A stretch of 64,000 bases of DNA, taken from contig NZ_OZ209244.1 of NCBI RefSeq assembly GCF_964642095.1, positions 744,001 to 808,000 of the forward strand, given 5' to 3'. How positions within the stretch are numbered: position 1 is the stretch's first letter; the number at the start of each line of letters is the position of its first letter. Below are positions 50,899 to 59,840 of this stretch, piece after piece. Source of the stretch: Fretibacterium fastidiosum (GTDB lineage: Bacteria; Synergistota; Synergistia; Synergistales; Aminobacteriaceae). The notes under the pieces were generated by a model that ran no database searches, was not told where the DNA came from, and saw only the letters and a list, made by a program, of their open reading frames with translations. Position numbers and translations under genes: made by a program.

Positions 50899-51429
50899 TA
50901 CCAATTTGCGTCTAAAGGGCAAGAAAGGCCCCCCTGCAAGGGGGGCTGCCCCGAAGGGGCTGGGACTGACGGCCCGTGAGCGGCAGCGAACGGCAGCCGG
51001 AAGCCTCCCCGAAGGGGAGGGGTGTTTTTCATAAGACGGGCCTGTCTGACATTCCCCGCCAACGCCTCCACAAGGCAATCCATTGCCTTGCTTCGGCACA
51101 GCCGACCAACGCAGCGCTGCAATCGCTGACGCGATTGTATAAGCTGCGTCGTCTGGCCGAGCTGCGGAAGTCCCCCGGACTTCCTTCGCCCTCAGCCGAC
51201 CGACCGGCCGCCGCAATCCTCCCGAAAGATCGGCTTGCGTGAAGCCGGTCGTCTGGCTGAGCTGCGGAAGTCCCCCGGACTTCCTTCGCCCTCAGCCGAC
51301 CGACCGGCCGCCGCAATCCTCCCGAAAGATCGGCTTGCGTGAAGCCGGTCGTCTGGCCGAACCCCTCCGCCGCCCTTGGCGGCACCTCCCCTTTCAGGGG
51401 AGGCAATCCATATTAAACGCGAATTGGTA
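50899..51429 (-). mobile_element. MITE-like inverted-repeat element, copy D (531 bp)
   Basis: Starts TACCAATTTGCGTCTAAA and ends with the reverse complement of TACCAATTCGCGTTTAAT; the orientation is opposite to copies A-C. The outer parts match the other copies, while the middle contains the longer insert of copy A. A further 100-bp unit is duplicated in tandem (51151-51350). It is inserted into the decayed integrase region. Confidence 0.86.
51151..51350. repeat. perfect 100-bp tandem duplication inside copy D
   Basis: Two 100-base units (51151-51250 and 51251-51350) are identical except for one base in GTCTGGCCGA/GTCTGGCTGA at the start. The unit contains CCGGACTTCC and CCGACCGACCGGCC motifs. 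It is a recent duplication within the element. Confidence 0.85.
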
Positions 51430-51472
51430 TTATGCGTGAGGGCGTTGCAAGCGAAACGATGAAGGATAAAAT

Positions 51473-51498
51473 AGCGGGGCCCCAAGGAGCCCCGCTTT
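51473..51498 (-). terminator. terminator of the PatB-type gene
   Basis: AGCGGGGC pairs with GCCCCGCT; on the minus strand it is followed by ATTTTATCC. It lies 55 bases past the PatB-type gene stop. Confidence 0.7.
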
Positions 51499-51552
51499 AT
51501 ATCTTCGCCGCCGTATCCACGGCCCCACGGACCGCCAGGCAGCGTCCTTCCT

Positions 51553-52743
51553 CTACTCGAAGGCCCGCGCCATGCGGTCCACGGCCTCCCTGAGGGTGCT
51601 CCTTGGGCAGGCGAGGACGATGCGCTCAAAGCCCGCGCCCCCCTCGCCGAAGATCCAGCCCTCGTCCAGCCAGACCTTGCCCCGCGTCAGCATCCGCTTC
51701 TGCAGCGCCCTCTCGTCGCTCTCCATGGCGCTGAAGTCCATCCAGGCGAGGTACGTCCCCTCGAGGGGCATCACCTTCACCTTCGGCAGCTTCTTCCCCA
51801 TGTACTCCACCAGGAAGTCATAGTTCCCCTTGATGTAGGCCAGGACCTCGTCCAGCCACTTATCCCCGCGGCTGTAGGCCACCTCCATCGCCGTGATGGC
51901 GAAGAGGTTGGGATCGGACAGGCTGTTGCGGGCCTTGACGTTCTCAAACCGCCGGCGCATCTCCGGGTCCGGGATGATGGCCGCCGTCGCCTGCAGGCCG
52001 GCCAGGTTGAAGGTCTTGCTGGGGGAGATGACGGTGATCGAGTGGGCGGCGAACTCCGGGTTCAGGCCGGCGAAGGGGATGTGCCGGTAGCCCGGCATGA
52101 CGATGTCGCAGTGCAGCTCGTCCGCAAAGACGCGGACGCCGTGCCTCATGCAGATTTCGCCGACGCGCTCCAGCTCCTCCTCGCGCCACACCCGCCCTAT
52201 GGGGTTGTGGGGGCTGCACAGGATGAAGACCGTGGTACGGTCCTCCGCCGCCCGCCGCTCGAAGTCGTCGAAGTCCATCTCGTAGCGGCTGCCCGAACGG
52301 CGCAGGCAGCTGCAGGACAGGAGGCCGCCGTTGTTGTGCACCGTGCGGTAGAAGGGATAGTAGACCGGCGGCTGAATGATGGCGGTGTCGCCCACCTGAC
52401 AGTACGCCTGCATGGCCATGTGCGCCGCGCTGACCGCACCGGGGGTGAAGGTGATCCACTCCCGCTTGATGCGCCAGCCGTGACGCCGCTCCTGCCAGCC
52501 GATGATGGCGTCATAGCAGGCATCCGGCACCTTCGTGTAGCCGAATATCCCGTGCCTCACCCGCTCCGCCAAAGCCTCCGTGATTTCGGGGGCCACCTCG
52601 AAGTCCATGTCCGCCACCCACACCGGCAGGACGTCACGGTCCACCGGGTACTCCACCCCCGGAATCGTCTTGTTGGGGTCCGCGTCCCACTTGGAACAGC
52701 TCGTGCCGCGCCGGTCGATCACCTTGTCAAAATCATAAGCCAT
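51553..52743 (-). CDS. MalY/PatB family aminotransferase (cystathionine beta-lyase type)
   Basis: A 396-residue fold-type I PLP enzyme. The PLP lysine is in SPSKTFNLAG (about residue 243). SPHNPIGRVW, the ADELHCDIV segment and PGAVSAAHMAMQA are conserved. The LPVWVADMDFEVAPEI motif near the N-terminus is characteristic of MalY/PatB. Such enzymes cleave cystathionine or cysteine to pyruvate, ammonia and thiol (hydrogen sulphide). It starts at ATG and is transcribed away from the next gene. Confidence 0.94.
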   Translation of the reverse strand: MAYDFDKVIDRRGTSCSKWDADPNKTIPGVEYPVDRDVLPVWVADMDFEVAPEITEALAERVRHGIFGYTKVPDACYDAIIGWQERRHGWRIKREWITFTPGAVSAAHMAMQAYCQVGDTAIIQPPVYYPFYRTVHNNGGLLSCSCLRRSGSRYEMDFDDFERRAAEDRTTVFILCSPHNPIGRVWREEELERVGEICMRHGVRVFADELHCDIVMPGYRHIPFAGLNPEFAAHSITVISPSKTFNLAGLQATAAIIPDPEMRRRFENVKARNSLSDPNLFAITAMEVAYSRGDKWLDEVLAYIKGNYDFLVEYMGKKLPKVKVMPLEGTYLAWMDFSAMESDERALQKRMLTRGKVWLDEGWIFGEGGAGFERIVLACPRSTLREAVDRMARAFE

Positions 52744-52883
52744 TCAAAAAAGCTCTCCTCTCGAAAACGCTCTCGGAAGCCGGAAACGCTCCTCAATCGC
52801 TCCTTAAAATAAGTTCTTAAACCTTCACTCAGGTTATGATATCCTATGTCCTTGAAAAAATCCTCCGAAAGGGTGTCGAGATC

Positions 52884-53570
52884 GTGCGGAAAAAAGGACG
52901 GCGCAGGCGGCTGAGCAAAGCTCTTTTCGTCGCGGGGGGCCTGGCTTCCCTGGCGGCCGGCGCGACCGTGTGCCTTCTGCTGCAAAGCGCACCGCACCGG
53001 GACGCGCCGGCTCTTTCCTCCGCTCCCTGGCGTCAAGGGACTGCGGTCCCCCTCCCACCCAATCCGCCCGCCCAAGTGGCGCCGCGCGGGGACGAAGTTG
53101 TCCGTCTGCCCGCAGGGCGGCCCGGCCGCCGCGCGGACGTCCCGCCCACGACCGTGCCCATCCCAACAAGCCCCTCCCCCAGGGCCGTGGGGGCACCCAG
53201 TGGGGCAGCCGCGAACGCCAAAAAGACGCGAGAGGCGGGCCCTGACCTCTCGGCTTATCGCGTCAGGGCGCGGAGCTCGAGCGGGGACTCCCTGCTGCCG
53301 GGGGACAGCAGCCTGTCGGCCGAGGCTCTGACGGAAAGCCTGAAGCCGCAAAAGAAGGTTTCCCGCAACGACGAAGGCGGGTGGATGGGGGACGTGTACA
53401 GGGGGGCCCTGCGGGCGGTGCACTCCATGGACGAGGCGACGCTCGCCGCGTCCCGGTCGGCGCTGCACGGCGTGGCGGACCCCAGCTCGGCCAGGCTCCG
53501 CCCGGGTGGAGGCGGCGTTCAGCTCAAGATCGAAATCCCGCCCGAGACGATAGGGAGGAGGAAAAAGTAA
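52884..53570 (+). CDS. membrane-anchored unknown protein (228 aa)
   Basis: A single N-terminal anchor helix (ALFVAGGLASLAAGATVCLLL) follows a basic stretch, then a long Pro/Ala/Arg-rich linker and a C-terminal domain with MGDVYRGALRAVHSMDE and GVQLKIEIPPETIGRRKK. I prefer the GTG start (MRKKGRRRRL); an ATG 16 codons upstream overlaps a TATGAT -10-like box and is less likely. The layout suits a protein bridging envelope layers, but no family is recognisable. It diverges from the PatB-type gene and converges on cheV. Confidence 0.58.
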   Translation: MRKKGRRRRLSKALFVAGGLASLAAGATVCLLLQSAPHRDAPALSSAPWRQGTAVPLPPNPPAQVAPRGDEVVRLPAGRPGRRADVPPTTVPIPTSPSPRAVGAPSGAAANAKKTREAGPDLSAYRVRARSSSGDSLLPGDSSLSAEALTESLKPQKKVSRNDEGGWMGDVYRGALRAVHSMDEATLAASRSALHGVADPSSARLRPGGGGVQLKIEIPPETIGRRKK

Positions 53571-53576
53571 CCTTCC

Positions 53577-54515
53577 TCAGCTTTTCCCTTCCCGCTCCTT
53601 CTTCTCCTGGTAGATCTTCATGACGCCCTCGACGAGTTTGTAGATGTCCGGCTTCAGGACGTGCACGATCTTGAGCTTGTCCGCCCTCTCCAGCAGGTCC
53701 TTCACCATGATGGACGAGAAGAGGATGACGGGGACCTCCGCCGTGCAGGGGTCCGCCCGCAGGTCCGACACCAGCGTCAGGCCGTCCATCACGGGCATCT
53801 CGATGTCGGAGATCAGGAGGTCGAAGTTCTCGTGTTTCCCGATCAGGAGATCGTGGGCCTCCGCGCCGTCCTTGACGGGGTAGACGCTGCTGAAGCCCGA
53901 CTGCTCCAGGACGTCGCAGATCTGCTGGCGCAGCAGGGGCGAGTCGTCCGCCACCAGGATGTGAAAGTCCTCCACGTTCCCCACTTGATTGAAGTAGGCA
54001 CTGATGCGGTTCTTGTCGAACATGTGCCGGGCCACCGCCGGCGCCGTGTCCTGGATGATGGCCTCGTAGTCCAGGAGCAGGATGTTGCGGGCGTCGTTCT
54101 TGATGACGTAGAGCACCCACTTGTCCGAGATGCCGCTCATCTTGGAGGAGTCCAGGTCGTCGGCACTGACCTGACGGATGCGCTCCACGGAGTCCACCAG
54201 AAAACCCAGGCGCAGGTCGTTGAACTCCACAATCATCACCTTCGTCCGCTCCATGGGGATGGGGGAACGGATGCCCAGGAAGACCCGGAGGTCGATGAGG
54301 GGAAGGATCGTCTCCCGCACCGTCGTGATGCCCACGAAGGCCTCCGTCGTGGTGGGGACGGGACGACACCCCTGCCAGCGCAAGATCTCCCGCGTCTTGT
54401 TCACGTTGATGGCGTAGGCTTCCCCTCCAAGGTCGAAGACCACGACCTCCCACTTCTTTCCCGTCTTCAGAGAGACCTCCCTGACGTCCGCCTGAGCCTG
54501 TGCCCGATCTTCCAT
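53577..54515 (-). CDS. cheV: chemotaxis protein CheV
   Basis: A 312-residue coupling protein with an N-terminal CheW-like domain (about 15-165; VVFDLGGEAYAINVNKTREI and ILPLIDLRVFLG) and a C-terminal receiver domain (about 183-310). The phosphoryl-accepting Asp is D237 in LLISDIEMPVMDG, with the acidic pair D190/D191, Ser 267/268 and Lys 288 in place. I chose ATG 8 bases after GGAGG. It links receptors to the CheA kinase. No other chemotaxis genes are in the window. Confidence 0.95.
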   Translation of the reverse strand: MEDRAQAQADVREVSLKTGKKWEVVVFDLGGEAYAINVNKTREILRWQGCRPVPTTTEAFVGITTVRETILPLIDLRVFLGIRSPIPMERTKVMIVEFNDLRLGFLVDSVERIRQVSADDLDSSKMSGISDKWVLYVIKNDARNILLLDYEAIIQDTAPAVARHMFDKNRISAYFNQVGNVEDFHILVADDSPLLRQQICDVLEQSGFSSVYPVKDGAEAHDLLIGKHENFDLLISDIEMPVMDGLTLVSDLRADPCTAEVPVILFSSIMVKDLLERADKLKIVHVLKPDIYKLVEGVMKIYQEKKEREGKS

Positions 54516-54598
54516 CTGCCGCTCCTCCGTTTCTGCGCATCCGCTAAAAGGGCGGGGCGGCGCGCCGCCCCGCAGGCGAAAAAAGGACATGCTTTTTG

Positions 54599-54610
54599 TA
54601 AATTATAGCA
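54599..54610 (-). promoter_or_regulatory. extended -10 promoter of cheV
   Basis: TGCTATAAT (TG-n-TATAAT) on the minus strand, no -35 visible. Between it and the ATG lies a perfect 18-base GC palindrome (54554-54571) in the leader. Confidence 0.5.
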
Positions 54611-54749
54611 AAATCCAAGCCAAAAGGCGCGCGAGGGGGATTTTCAGGGTATAATCCTGACATCAAGCTTCATTGTCCCCGGTGAAGGGACAGGGGGACC
54701 TGTTCCGCTTTCGGTTTGTTCAGCTCAAGGTTAAAGGAGGAGCATCGAC

Positions 54750-55379
54750 ATGAAACTCACGGATCTTTCGCTTAAGGACTTCACGGCAAAACTCGGCTCG
54801 GACGCCCCCGCTCCGGGCGGCGGGAGCGCGGCGGCGCTGTCGGGCGCCCTGGGGGCGGCCCTGGTCTCCATGGTCTGCAACCTGACGAAGGGCCGGGAGA
54901 AGTACGCCGAGTTCGAGACCCTCGTCGTGAACACGCTCAAGGAGTCGGACGAGTTGGCCGCAGCGCTCCTGGAGGGCGTCCAGAAGGACACCAACGCCTT
55001 CGACGGCGTCATCGCGGCCTACGGTATGCCCAAGGGCACGGACGCGGAGAAGGCCGCCCGCAGCGAGGCCATCCAGAGCGCCTACAAGGTGGCCATCCTC
55101 TCCCCCGAGGAGACCGCGGACAACTGCCTCGCCGTCATGCGCCTGTCCAGGGACCTGCTGCACAAGAGCAACAAAAACGCGGCGAGCGACCTGGCCGTCA
55201 GCGCCCTGCAGGCCTACGCGGGCCTGATCGGGGCCCTGGAGAACGTGGCCATCAACCTCGCCGCCATCAAGGACCAGAACTACGTGAACGACAAGCGCAA
55301 GTGGATGGACCTGGCCTCCGACGAGGGCGAGAAACTCCTGAAGGAGGTCCGCGAAGGCGTTCGCGCCATGCTGGCCTGA
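54750..55379 (+). CDS. fchA: cyclodeaminase/cyclohydrolase family protein (FchA-like)
   Basis: A 209-residue helical protein of the FTCD_C family. LGSDAPAPGGGSAAALSGAL (about 16-35) is the conserved glycine-rich folate-binding segment, followed by ALVSMVCNLTKGR. NLAAIKDQNYV near the C-terminus is also typical. Members act as methenyl-THF cyclohydrolase or formimino-THF cyclodeaminase, feeding the folate C1 pool. AAAGGAGG precedes the ATG. It is 9 bases from acpS. Confidence 0.9.
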   Translation: MKLTDLSLKDFTAKLGSDAPAPGGGSAAALSGALGAALVSMVCNLTKGREKYAEFETLVVNTLKESDELAAALLEGVQKDTNAFDGVIAAYGMPKGTDAEKAARSEAIQSAYKVAILSPEETADNCLAVMRLSRDLLHKSNKNAASDLAVSALQAYAGLIGALENVAINLAAIKDQNYVNDKRKWMDLASDEGEKLLKEVREGVRAMLA

Positions 55380-55388
55380 GGGGCGCCC

Positions 55389-55766
55389 TTGATCCTGGGC
55401 ATTGGCATCGACCTGTGCTGCATCAGCCGCATGGAGCGCGCCATCCGCTCGCGCCACTTTCTGGAGCGCGTCTTTCGGCCGGAGGAGATCGCCTACGCGG
55501 AGGGCAGGGGCCGCGGACGGGCCGCCAGCCTCGCCGCCGCCTTCGCCGCGCGGGAGGCCTTCTGTAAGGCTTCCGGCGTGCCCCTTGCGACCGTGACCCT
55601 GGGGGGCGGCTTCGCACTGCTGCATGAGGGGGGCACACCGCGCGTGCGCCTCTCGCCGGACGTGGAACGCGCCCTCTTCCGCGGACGACCGGGGCGCGTC
55701 CTGGTGTCCCTCACCCACGACGGGGACTGCGCCGCAGCGGTGGCCGTCGTCGAGGTTGCCCCGTAA
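55389..55766 (+). CDS. acpS: holo-[acyl-carrier-protein] synthase
   Basis: A 125-residue enzyme that moves 4'-phosphopantetheine from CoA to acyl-carrier protein. GIGIDLCCISRMERAI holds Asp 8, and AAREAFCKA holds Glu 56, the two magnesium ligands. The C-terminal LVSLTHDGDCAAAVAVV matches the conserved core strand. The start is TTG, spaced from a GAGGGG site. It follows the FchA-like gene and ends before a gene-free stretch. Confidence 0.93.
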   Translation: MILGIGIDLCCISRMERAIRSRHFLERVFRPEEIAYAEGRGRGRAASLAAAFAAREAFCKASGVPLATVTLGGGFALLHEGGTPRVRLSPDVERALFRGRPGRVLVSLTHDGDCAAAVAVVEVAP

Positions 55767-56093
55767 CCTCCCGCAAGAGATGCCCGCCCCACCGACGCTC
55801 CCTTCGGTCCGCCTCAACGGCGCGCCAAAGGGAGCGCTCTTTGTTAGCAACGCCGCGCCATCCCTCCCCAAGGCCCCATCCGTCCTTTATTGAACCGAAG
55901 TAATTGAAATATATTATTCCCCATTTCACGCAACTCCTCTGTATTTTTTCTTCTCAAGCATGTATACTAAATACGTAAGTCTATGATGATTGAAGCGCAT
56001 AATACCGTTGATCTCTCATATCAACGCTTCAAGTTGGGTCGGAAGCGGGCCGTCAGGCTCGCCAAGTCATAACACAAGGAAGGGGCATGTATC
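55767..56093. other. gene-free stretch before the AGCS symporter
   Basis: No reading frame stands out. The lower half is AT-rich. TATACT (55963-55968) may be a -10 box with a poor -35. GGAAGGGG, 8 bases before the ATG at 56094, is the symporter's ribosome-binding site. Confidence 0.4.
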
Positions 56094-57641
56094 ATGGTAT
56101 TGGGCACTTTTGCGGCGGCAGCGGCGGTATCCGCCGACGTGGCCGCGCAGGCGGAAGCTGCGGGCGGAGTGTTGGACAGCATCCTGTCCTCCCCGTTCTT
56201 CACACAGCTTCTGGATTGGGTCAAAGACGCGAACGGCTTCCTGTGGGGGCCGCAGTTCCTGATCCCCCTGCTCTGCGGCACGGGGCTCTTCTTTTCCCTC
56301 CGTCTGGGGTTCGTTCAGGTCACGAAGTTCGGCACGGCGTGCCGCAAGCTCTTCGGGGACTTCTCGATCTTCGGGGAGGCTGCCGGCAAGTCCGGAATGA
56401 GCTCGTTCCAGGCGCTGGCCACGGCCATCGCCGCACAGGTGGGCACGGGCAACCTCGTGGGCGCCATGACGGCGCTGATCACGGGCGGCCCCGGCGCGAT
56501 CTTCTGGATGTGGATCGCCGCGTTCTTCGGCATGGCCACGAACTTCGCCGAAGCCTGCCTGGCGCAACTCTACAAGGATAAGGACGAGTCCGGACAGGTG
56601 GTGGGCGGACCGGCCTTCTACATCTCCCGCGGCCTCGGCGGCGGCGTCTTCGCCAGGTTCCTGGCGGCCTTCTTCGCGGTCGCCATCATCCTGGCCCTGG
56701 GCTTCATGGGCAACATGGTTCAGGCCAACTCCATCAGCGACGCCTTCCACGGCGCCTTCAACGTGGACGTCAGGGTGACGGGCGCAGTCCTCGCCATCGT
56801 CGCGGGCGTCATCTTCATCGGCGGAGTGAAGCGCATCGCCGCCGTCATGGAGAAGCTCGTTCCCCTCATGGCCATCCTCTACATCGTCGTCGGCCTGGCG
56901 CTCATCGCCATGAATGCCCACCTGATCCCGCGGGTGTTCAAGGATATCTTCACCTGCGCCTTCCAGGCCAAGGCGGTCTGGGGCGGCGCCGTGGGCGTCG
57001 CGGTGGCCAAGGCGGCCCGCTACGGCATCGCCCGCGGCCTCTTCTCCAACGAGGCCGGCATGGGCTCCACACCCCACGCTCACGCGGTGGCCAAGGTGAA
57101 CCACCCCGTCGAGCAGGGCGTCCTCGGCATCATCGCCGTGTTCATCGACACCTTCGTCGTCCTGAACATCACGGTGTTCAGCGTCATGTCCGCCGGCCTC
57201 CTCGAGGAGGGCTTCTTCAAGGACGGCGAACCCATCATGAAGGGCATCTCCGTCGTGCAGGCCGCGTTCGAGAACCACTTCCTCGGCGCGTTCGGCGGCC
57301 CCTTCATCGCCATCTGCCTCCTCTTCTTCGCCTTCTCCACGGTCATCGGCTGGTACTACTTCGGCGAGACCAACATCCGCTACCTCTTCGGGACGAAGGG
57401 ACTCCTGCCCTATCAGGTCCTGGTCATGCTCTTCATCTTCATCGGAAGCGTGCTGAAGATCGACCTGGTGTGGGAGCTCTCGGACTTCTTCAACGGCATC
57501 ATGGTCGTCCCGAACCTCATCGCCATCCTCCTGCTGAGCGGCAAGGTCGTCCGCCTGCTGGACGAGTACAACCGGGGGATTCCCTACGACGCCGAGCGCA
57601 TCAAGGCCGACCTCCCCACCCCCGGCGACGCGAAGAACTGA
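56094..57641 (+). CDS. alanine/glycine:cation symporter (AGCS family)
   Basis: A 515-residue symporter with about 11 helices. The AGCS signature is clear: FQALATAIAAQVGTGNLVGA with the sodium-site residues, GGPGAIFWMWIAAFFGMAT, and GGPAFYISRGL. FSNEAGMGSTPHAHA is the second conserved motif. It takes up alanine or glycine with sodium. With the gcv operon it would supply glycine for cleavage, though the two are far apart. It ends at a strong terminator and is a single gene. Confidence 0.96.
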   Translation: MVLGTFAAAAAVSADVAAQAEAAGGVLDSILSSPFFTQLLDWVKDANGFLWGPQFLIPLLCGTGLFFSLRLGFVQVTKFGTACRKLFGDFSIFGEAAGKSGMSSFQALATAIAAQVGTGNLVGAMTALITGGPGAIFWMWIAAFFGMATNFAEACLAQLYKDKDESGQVVGGPAFYISRGLGGGVFARFLAAFFAVAIILALGFMGNMVQANSISDAFHGAFNVDVRVTGAVLAIVAGVIFIGGVKRIAAVMEKLVPLMAILYIVVGLALIAMNAHLIPRVFKDIFTCAFQAKAVWGGAVGVAVAKAARYGIARGLFSNEAGMGSTPHAHAVAKVNHPVEQGVLGIIAVFIDTFVVLNITVFSVMSAGLLEEGFFKDGEPIMKGISVVQAAFENHFLGAFGGPFIAICLLFFAFSTVIGWYYFGETNIRYLFGTKGLLPYQVLVMLFIFIGSVLKIDLVWELSDFFNGIMVVPNLIAILLLSGKVVRLLDEYNRGIPYDAERIKADLPTPGDAKN

Positions 57642-57666
57642 CCTCAGCGCCACGCTGTCGAACCTC

Positions 57667-57705
57667 AGGGAGGGCTGCCCTTCAGGGCGGCCCTCCCTTT
57701 TTCCT
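57667..57705 (+). terminator. terminator of the AGCS symporter gene
   Basis: AGGGAGGGCTGCCC pairs with GGGCGGCCCTCCCT across a TTCA loop, followed by TTTTTCC. Confidence 0.85.
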
Positions 57706-57765
57706 TTCACTCAAAAAGCGTGTGTGACCATGGTAAAATGGCCGAAGGGAAAGGAGTGATCGACA

Positions 57766-59685
57766 ATGTTTTGCACAAAGTGCGGCGCTCAAATCGGCGA
57801 CGAGGCGGCTTTCTGCGAGCAGTGTGGCGCAAGGACCCGTCGGGGGCAGAGCTCCGACCCAGCCTCGAACCCGACGGAAGAGACGAAGCCCCACCGGAGG
57901 GCTCCCAGCCCCATCTCCGACTTCATGGCGTGGTGTATGGTGGGGCTGGAGTGCGCTATCGCCCTCTACCTTGGCCTCTACGTCTTCCAAAACGGATTCT
58001 TCATCAACAGCACGGGCTATGAAGTCCCTCAATACCTGGCCTTTCTGGCGGACTGTGCTCTGAGGCTCCTCTGCGCAAAGATGGACTCGGACGTCCTGAC
58101 GGCAAAGGGCTACCCGGCCCCCTCCATCGCCTGGGCCTTCTTCTTTCCGCCCATTTACCTCTACAGGAGGGGCAAGGCCCTTCAACGTCCTCACACCCTT
58201 CCAGCCCTGCTCTCCTTTGCGGCCATGATCGCCTCGACAGGCATCTTCGTAAGTGCAGAGATACGCCGCGCGGAGGTGGAGGCCACAGCCTCCCGCACCG
58301 TTTCCGGGATCATCCGGGAGAGGTTCTCCATGGACGTCCAGTGTCTCAAAGTCAAGTTGACCAAACGGCTCTTCAAGGGGAACTACGAGGCCCTGGCCCA
58401 ACTGAGCAACGGCAGGGCGCTTCCCATTCAAGTGCTGGAACAGCAGGAGGACGTCTTCGTTTCACTGCGCCCCGCCCCCCTTCTGCTGGACGAGCTCTTC
58501 TCAAACTTGCTCTCGCTTGGCGATCAGGACACGTTTTCGCCCGCCGAGGCGGAGTCCGTCGACGAAAAGTCCCGCGATAGGCGAAACGCAACCAATCTAG
58601 TTTCATCCCTACGTTCCCTCAAGGCTGCCACCTTCCTGTTTTATGCGGACCATGCGGAAAACGGACGGGAAAGGAAGGTGATGGAACTCGTCAACGGACA
58701 GGACGGCATTGCCCAGCTAAAGGCCTACCTCGACAATCCGGAGCGATACGGCGAGCGTTACTCCATTTCGCTTTGGGACGCGAGCGATGGATCGCAACGC
58801 CTCATGGTCGTCTGCGACCTCTCGGGAGAGTCCGAGGGGGTGCGTCAGGCGCTGCAAGAGAGAGCGCGGTCCGTAGGGCTTTACGAAGGGCGTTCCCAAT
58901 CGCTGGACGACTTTTACGCCGGAGGAGACTCCGTCTGCATGGTTGCTATGCCCGTCAACCTGGACATGACGCCTCGGATCACGCAGGCACAGCGTGCGGA
59001 GTTAAGCGATGCCTTCAGGTCCGGTTCGGCCGCAAGGCTGAAGGAGGTGCTTCAGCGGGAGCGCCTCTCTCCCGATATGATGTTCGAGGACGGGGAGCTC
59101 CTCCTGAGGGTAGCCGTAAAGGAGTCACCGAACGCAGACACGATCAAGGCTCTGCTGGCTCTGGGCGCAAACGTCAACGCGGAACGGCGGGACGGGCGAA
59201 CAGCCCTCACGGCCGCTGCGGACGGAGGGCCTCTGGACGTGGTCAAGGCGCTGCTGGACGCTGGAGCGAACGTCAACGCAAAGAACAGGCACACCGGCTG
59301 GACTGTGCTCATGTTTGCGCTAAAAGAGGCAAATCCCGACGTAGTCCGGCTGTTGCTCAATTCCGGCGCAGACGTCGCAGCGGAGAACTCGGATGGGCAA
59401 ACGCCGTTGGCCTTTGCCGTCCTACAAGGTGCAAGCACGAACGTCCTGAAGATGCTGTTGGACGCGGGCGCGGACATCGAAGCCAGGGACGGGGACGACA
59501 ACACCCCCCTGATCCTTGCAGCCCAGTACACCTCAAACCCCGACGTCCTGCTCGTGCTGCTGGACGCCGGCGCCGACGCGGGCGCGAGGAACGCGGCGGG
59601 TCTGACGGCCCTGGACCTCGCCTCAACGAACCCAAACCTCGATGGAGCTCCAGCCCTGCAGAAACTTCGCAAAAAGACGCAGTAA
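57766..59685 (+). CDS. zinc-ribbon, membrane and ankyrin-repeat protein
   Basis: A 639-residue protein of unusual architecture. An N-terminal zinc ribbon with Cys at residues 3, 6, 17 and 20 (MFCTKCG...FCEQCG) is followed by a linker, then two or three membrane helices (about 51-79, 120-140 and 146-167). A middle region with LLFSN-like helices and LFYADHAENG follows. From about residue 415 there are six ankyrin repeats (ALLALGANVNAERRDGRTAL, LLDAGANVNAKNRHTGWT, LLNSGADVAAENSDGQ and others). The membrane anchor with a zinc ribbon on one side and ankyrins on the other suggests a signalling or scaffold role. GAAAGGAG precedes the ATG. Confidence 0.85.
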   Translation: MFCTKCGAQIGDEAAFCEQCGARTRRGQSSDPASNPTEETKPHRRAPSPISDFMAWCMVGLECAIALYLGLYVFQNGFFINSTGYEVPQYLAFLADCALRLLCAKMDSDVLTAKGYPAPSIAWAFFFPPIYLYRRGKALQRPHTLPALLSFAAMIASTGIFVSAEIRRAEVEATASRTVSGIIRERFSMDVQCLKVKLTKRLFKGNYEALAQLSNGRALPIQVLEQQEDVFVSLRPAPLLLDELFSNLLSLGDQDTFSPAEAESVDEKSRDRRNATNLVSSLRSLKAATFLFYADHAENGRERKVMELVNGQDGIAQLKAYLDNPERYGERYSISLWDASDGSQRLMVVCDLSGESEGVRQALQERARSVGLYEGRSQSLDDFYAGGDSVCMVAMPVNLDMTPRITQAQRAELSDAFRSGSAARLKEVLQRERLSPDMMFEDGELLLRVAVKESPNADTIKALLALGANVNAERRDGRTALTAAADGGPLDVVKALLDAGANVNAKNRHTGWTVLMFALKEANPDVVRLLLNSGADVAAENSDGQTPLAFAVLQGASTNVLKMLLDAGADIEARDGDDNTPLILAAQYTSNPDVLLVLLDAGADAGARNAAGLTALDLASTNPNLDGAPALQKLRKKTQ

Positions 59686-59714
59686 CCCCATCCCCCCCAC
59701 GCTGCCTGAACCTC

Positions 59715-59751
59715 AAGGCGGGTTGCCCTTCGGGGCGGCCCGCCCTTTTTC
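59715..59751 (+). terminator. terminator of the ankyrin gene
   Basis: AAGGCGGGTTGCCC pairs with GGGCGGCCCGCCCT around a TTCG loop, followed by TTTTTC. Confidence 0.85.
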
Positions 59752-59771
59752 AGCACGGACCGGACGCCGCA

Positions 59772-59780
59772 TGTTATAAT
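59772..59780 (+). promoter_or_regulatory. extended -10 promoter of the SprA-related gene
   Basis: TGTTATAAT (TG-n-TATAAT) 60 bases before the ATG; no -35 consensus. Confidence 0.5.
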
Positions 59781-59840
59781 AAGGATAAGGTACATTCGCG
59801 TTAATTCACTGAAGGGAGAAGGCAAGGAGGGAACTATTCC

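Noticed and set aside
51151..51350. CRISPR array
   Set aside because: The two 100-bp units are contiguous with no spacers and are part of a MITE-like element.
52836..53570. ATG at 52836 as start of the membrane-anchored protein
   Set aside because: It overlaps a TATGAT -10-like box and has no ribosome-binding site; a GTG 16 codons later gives a normal basic N-terminus before the anchor helix.
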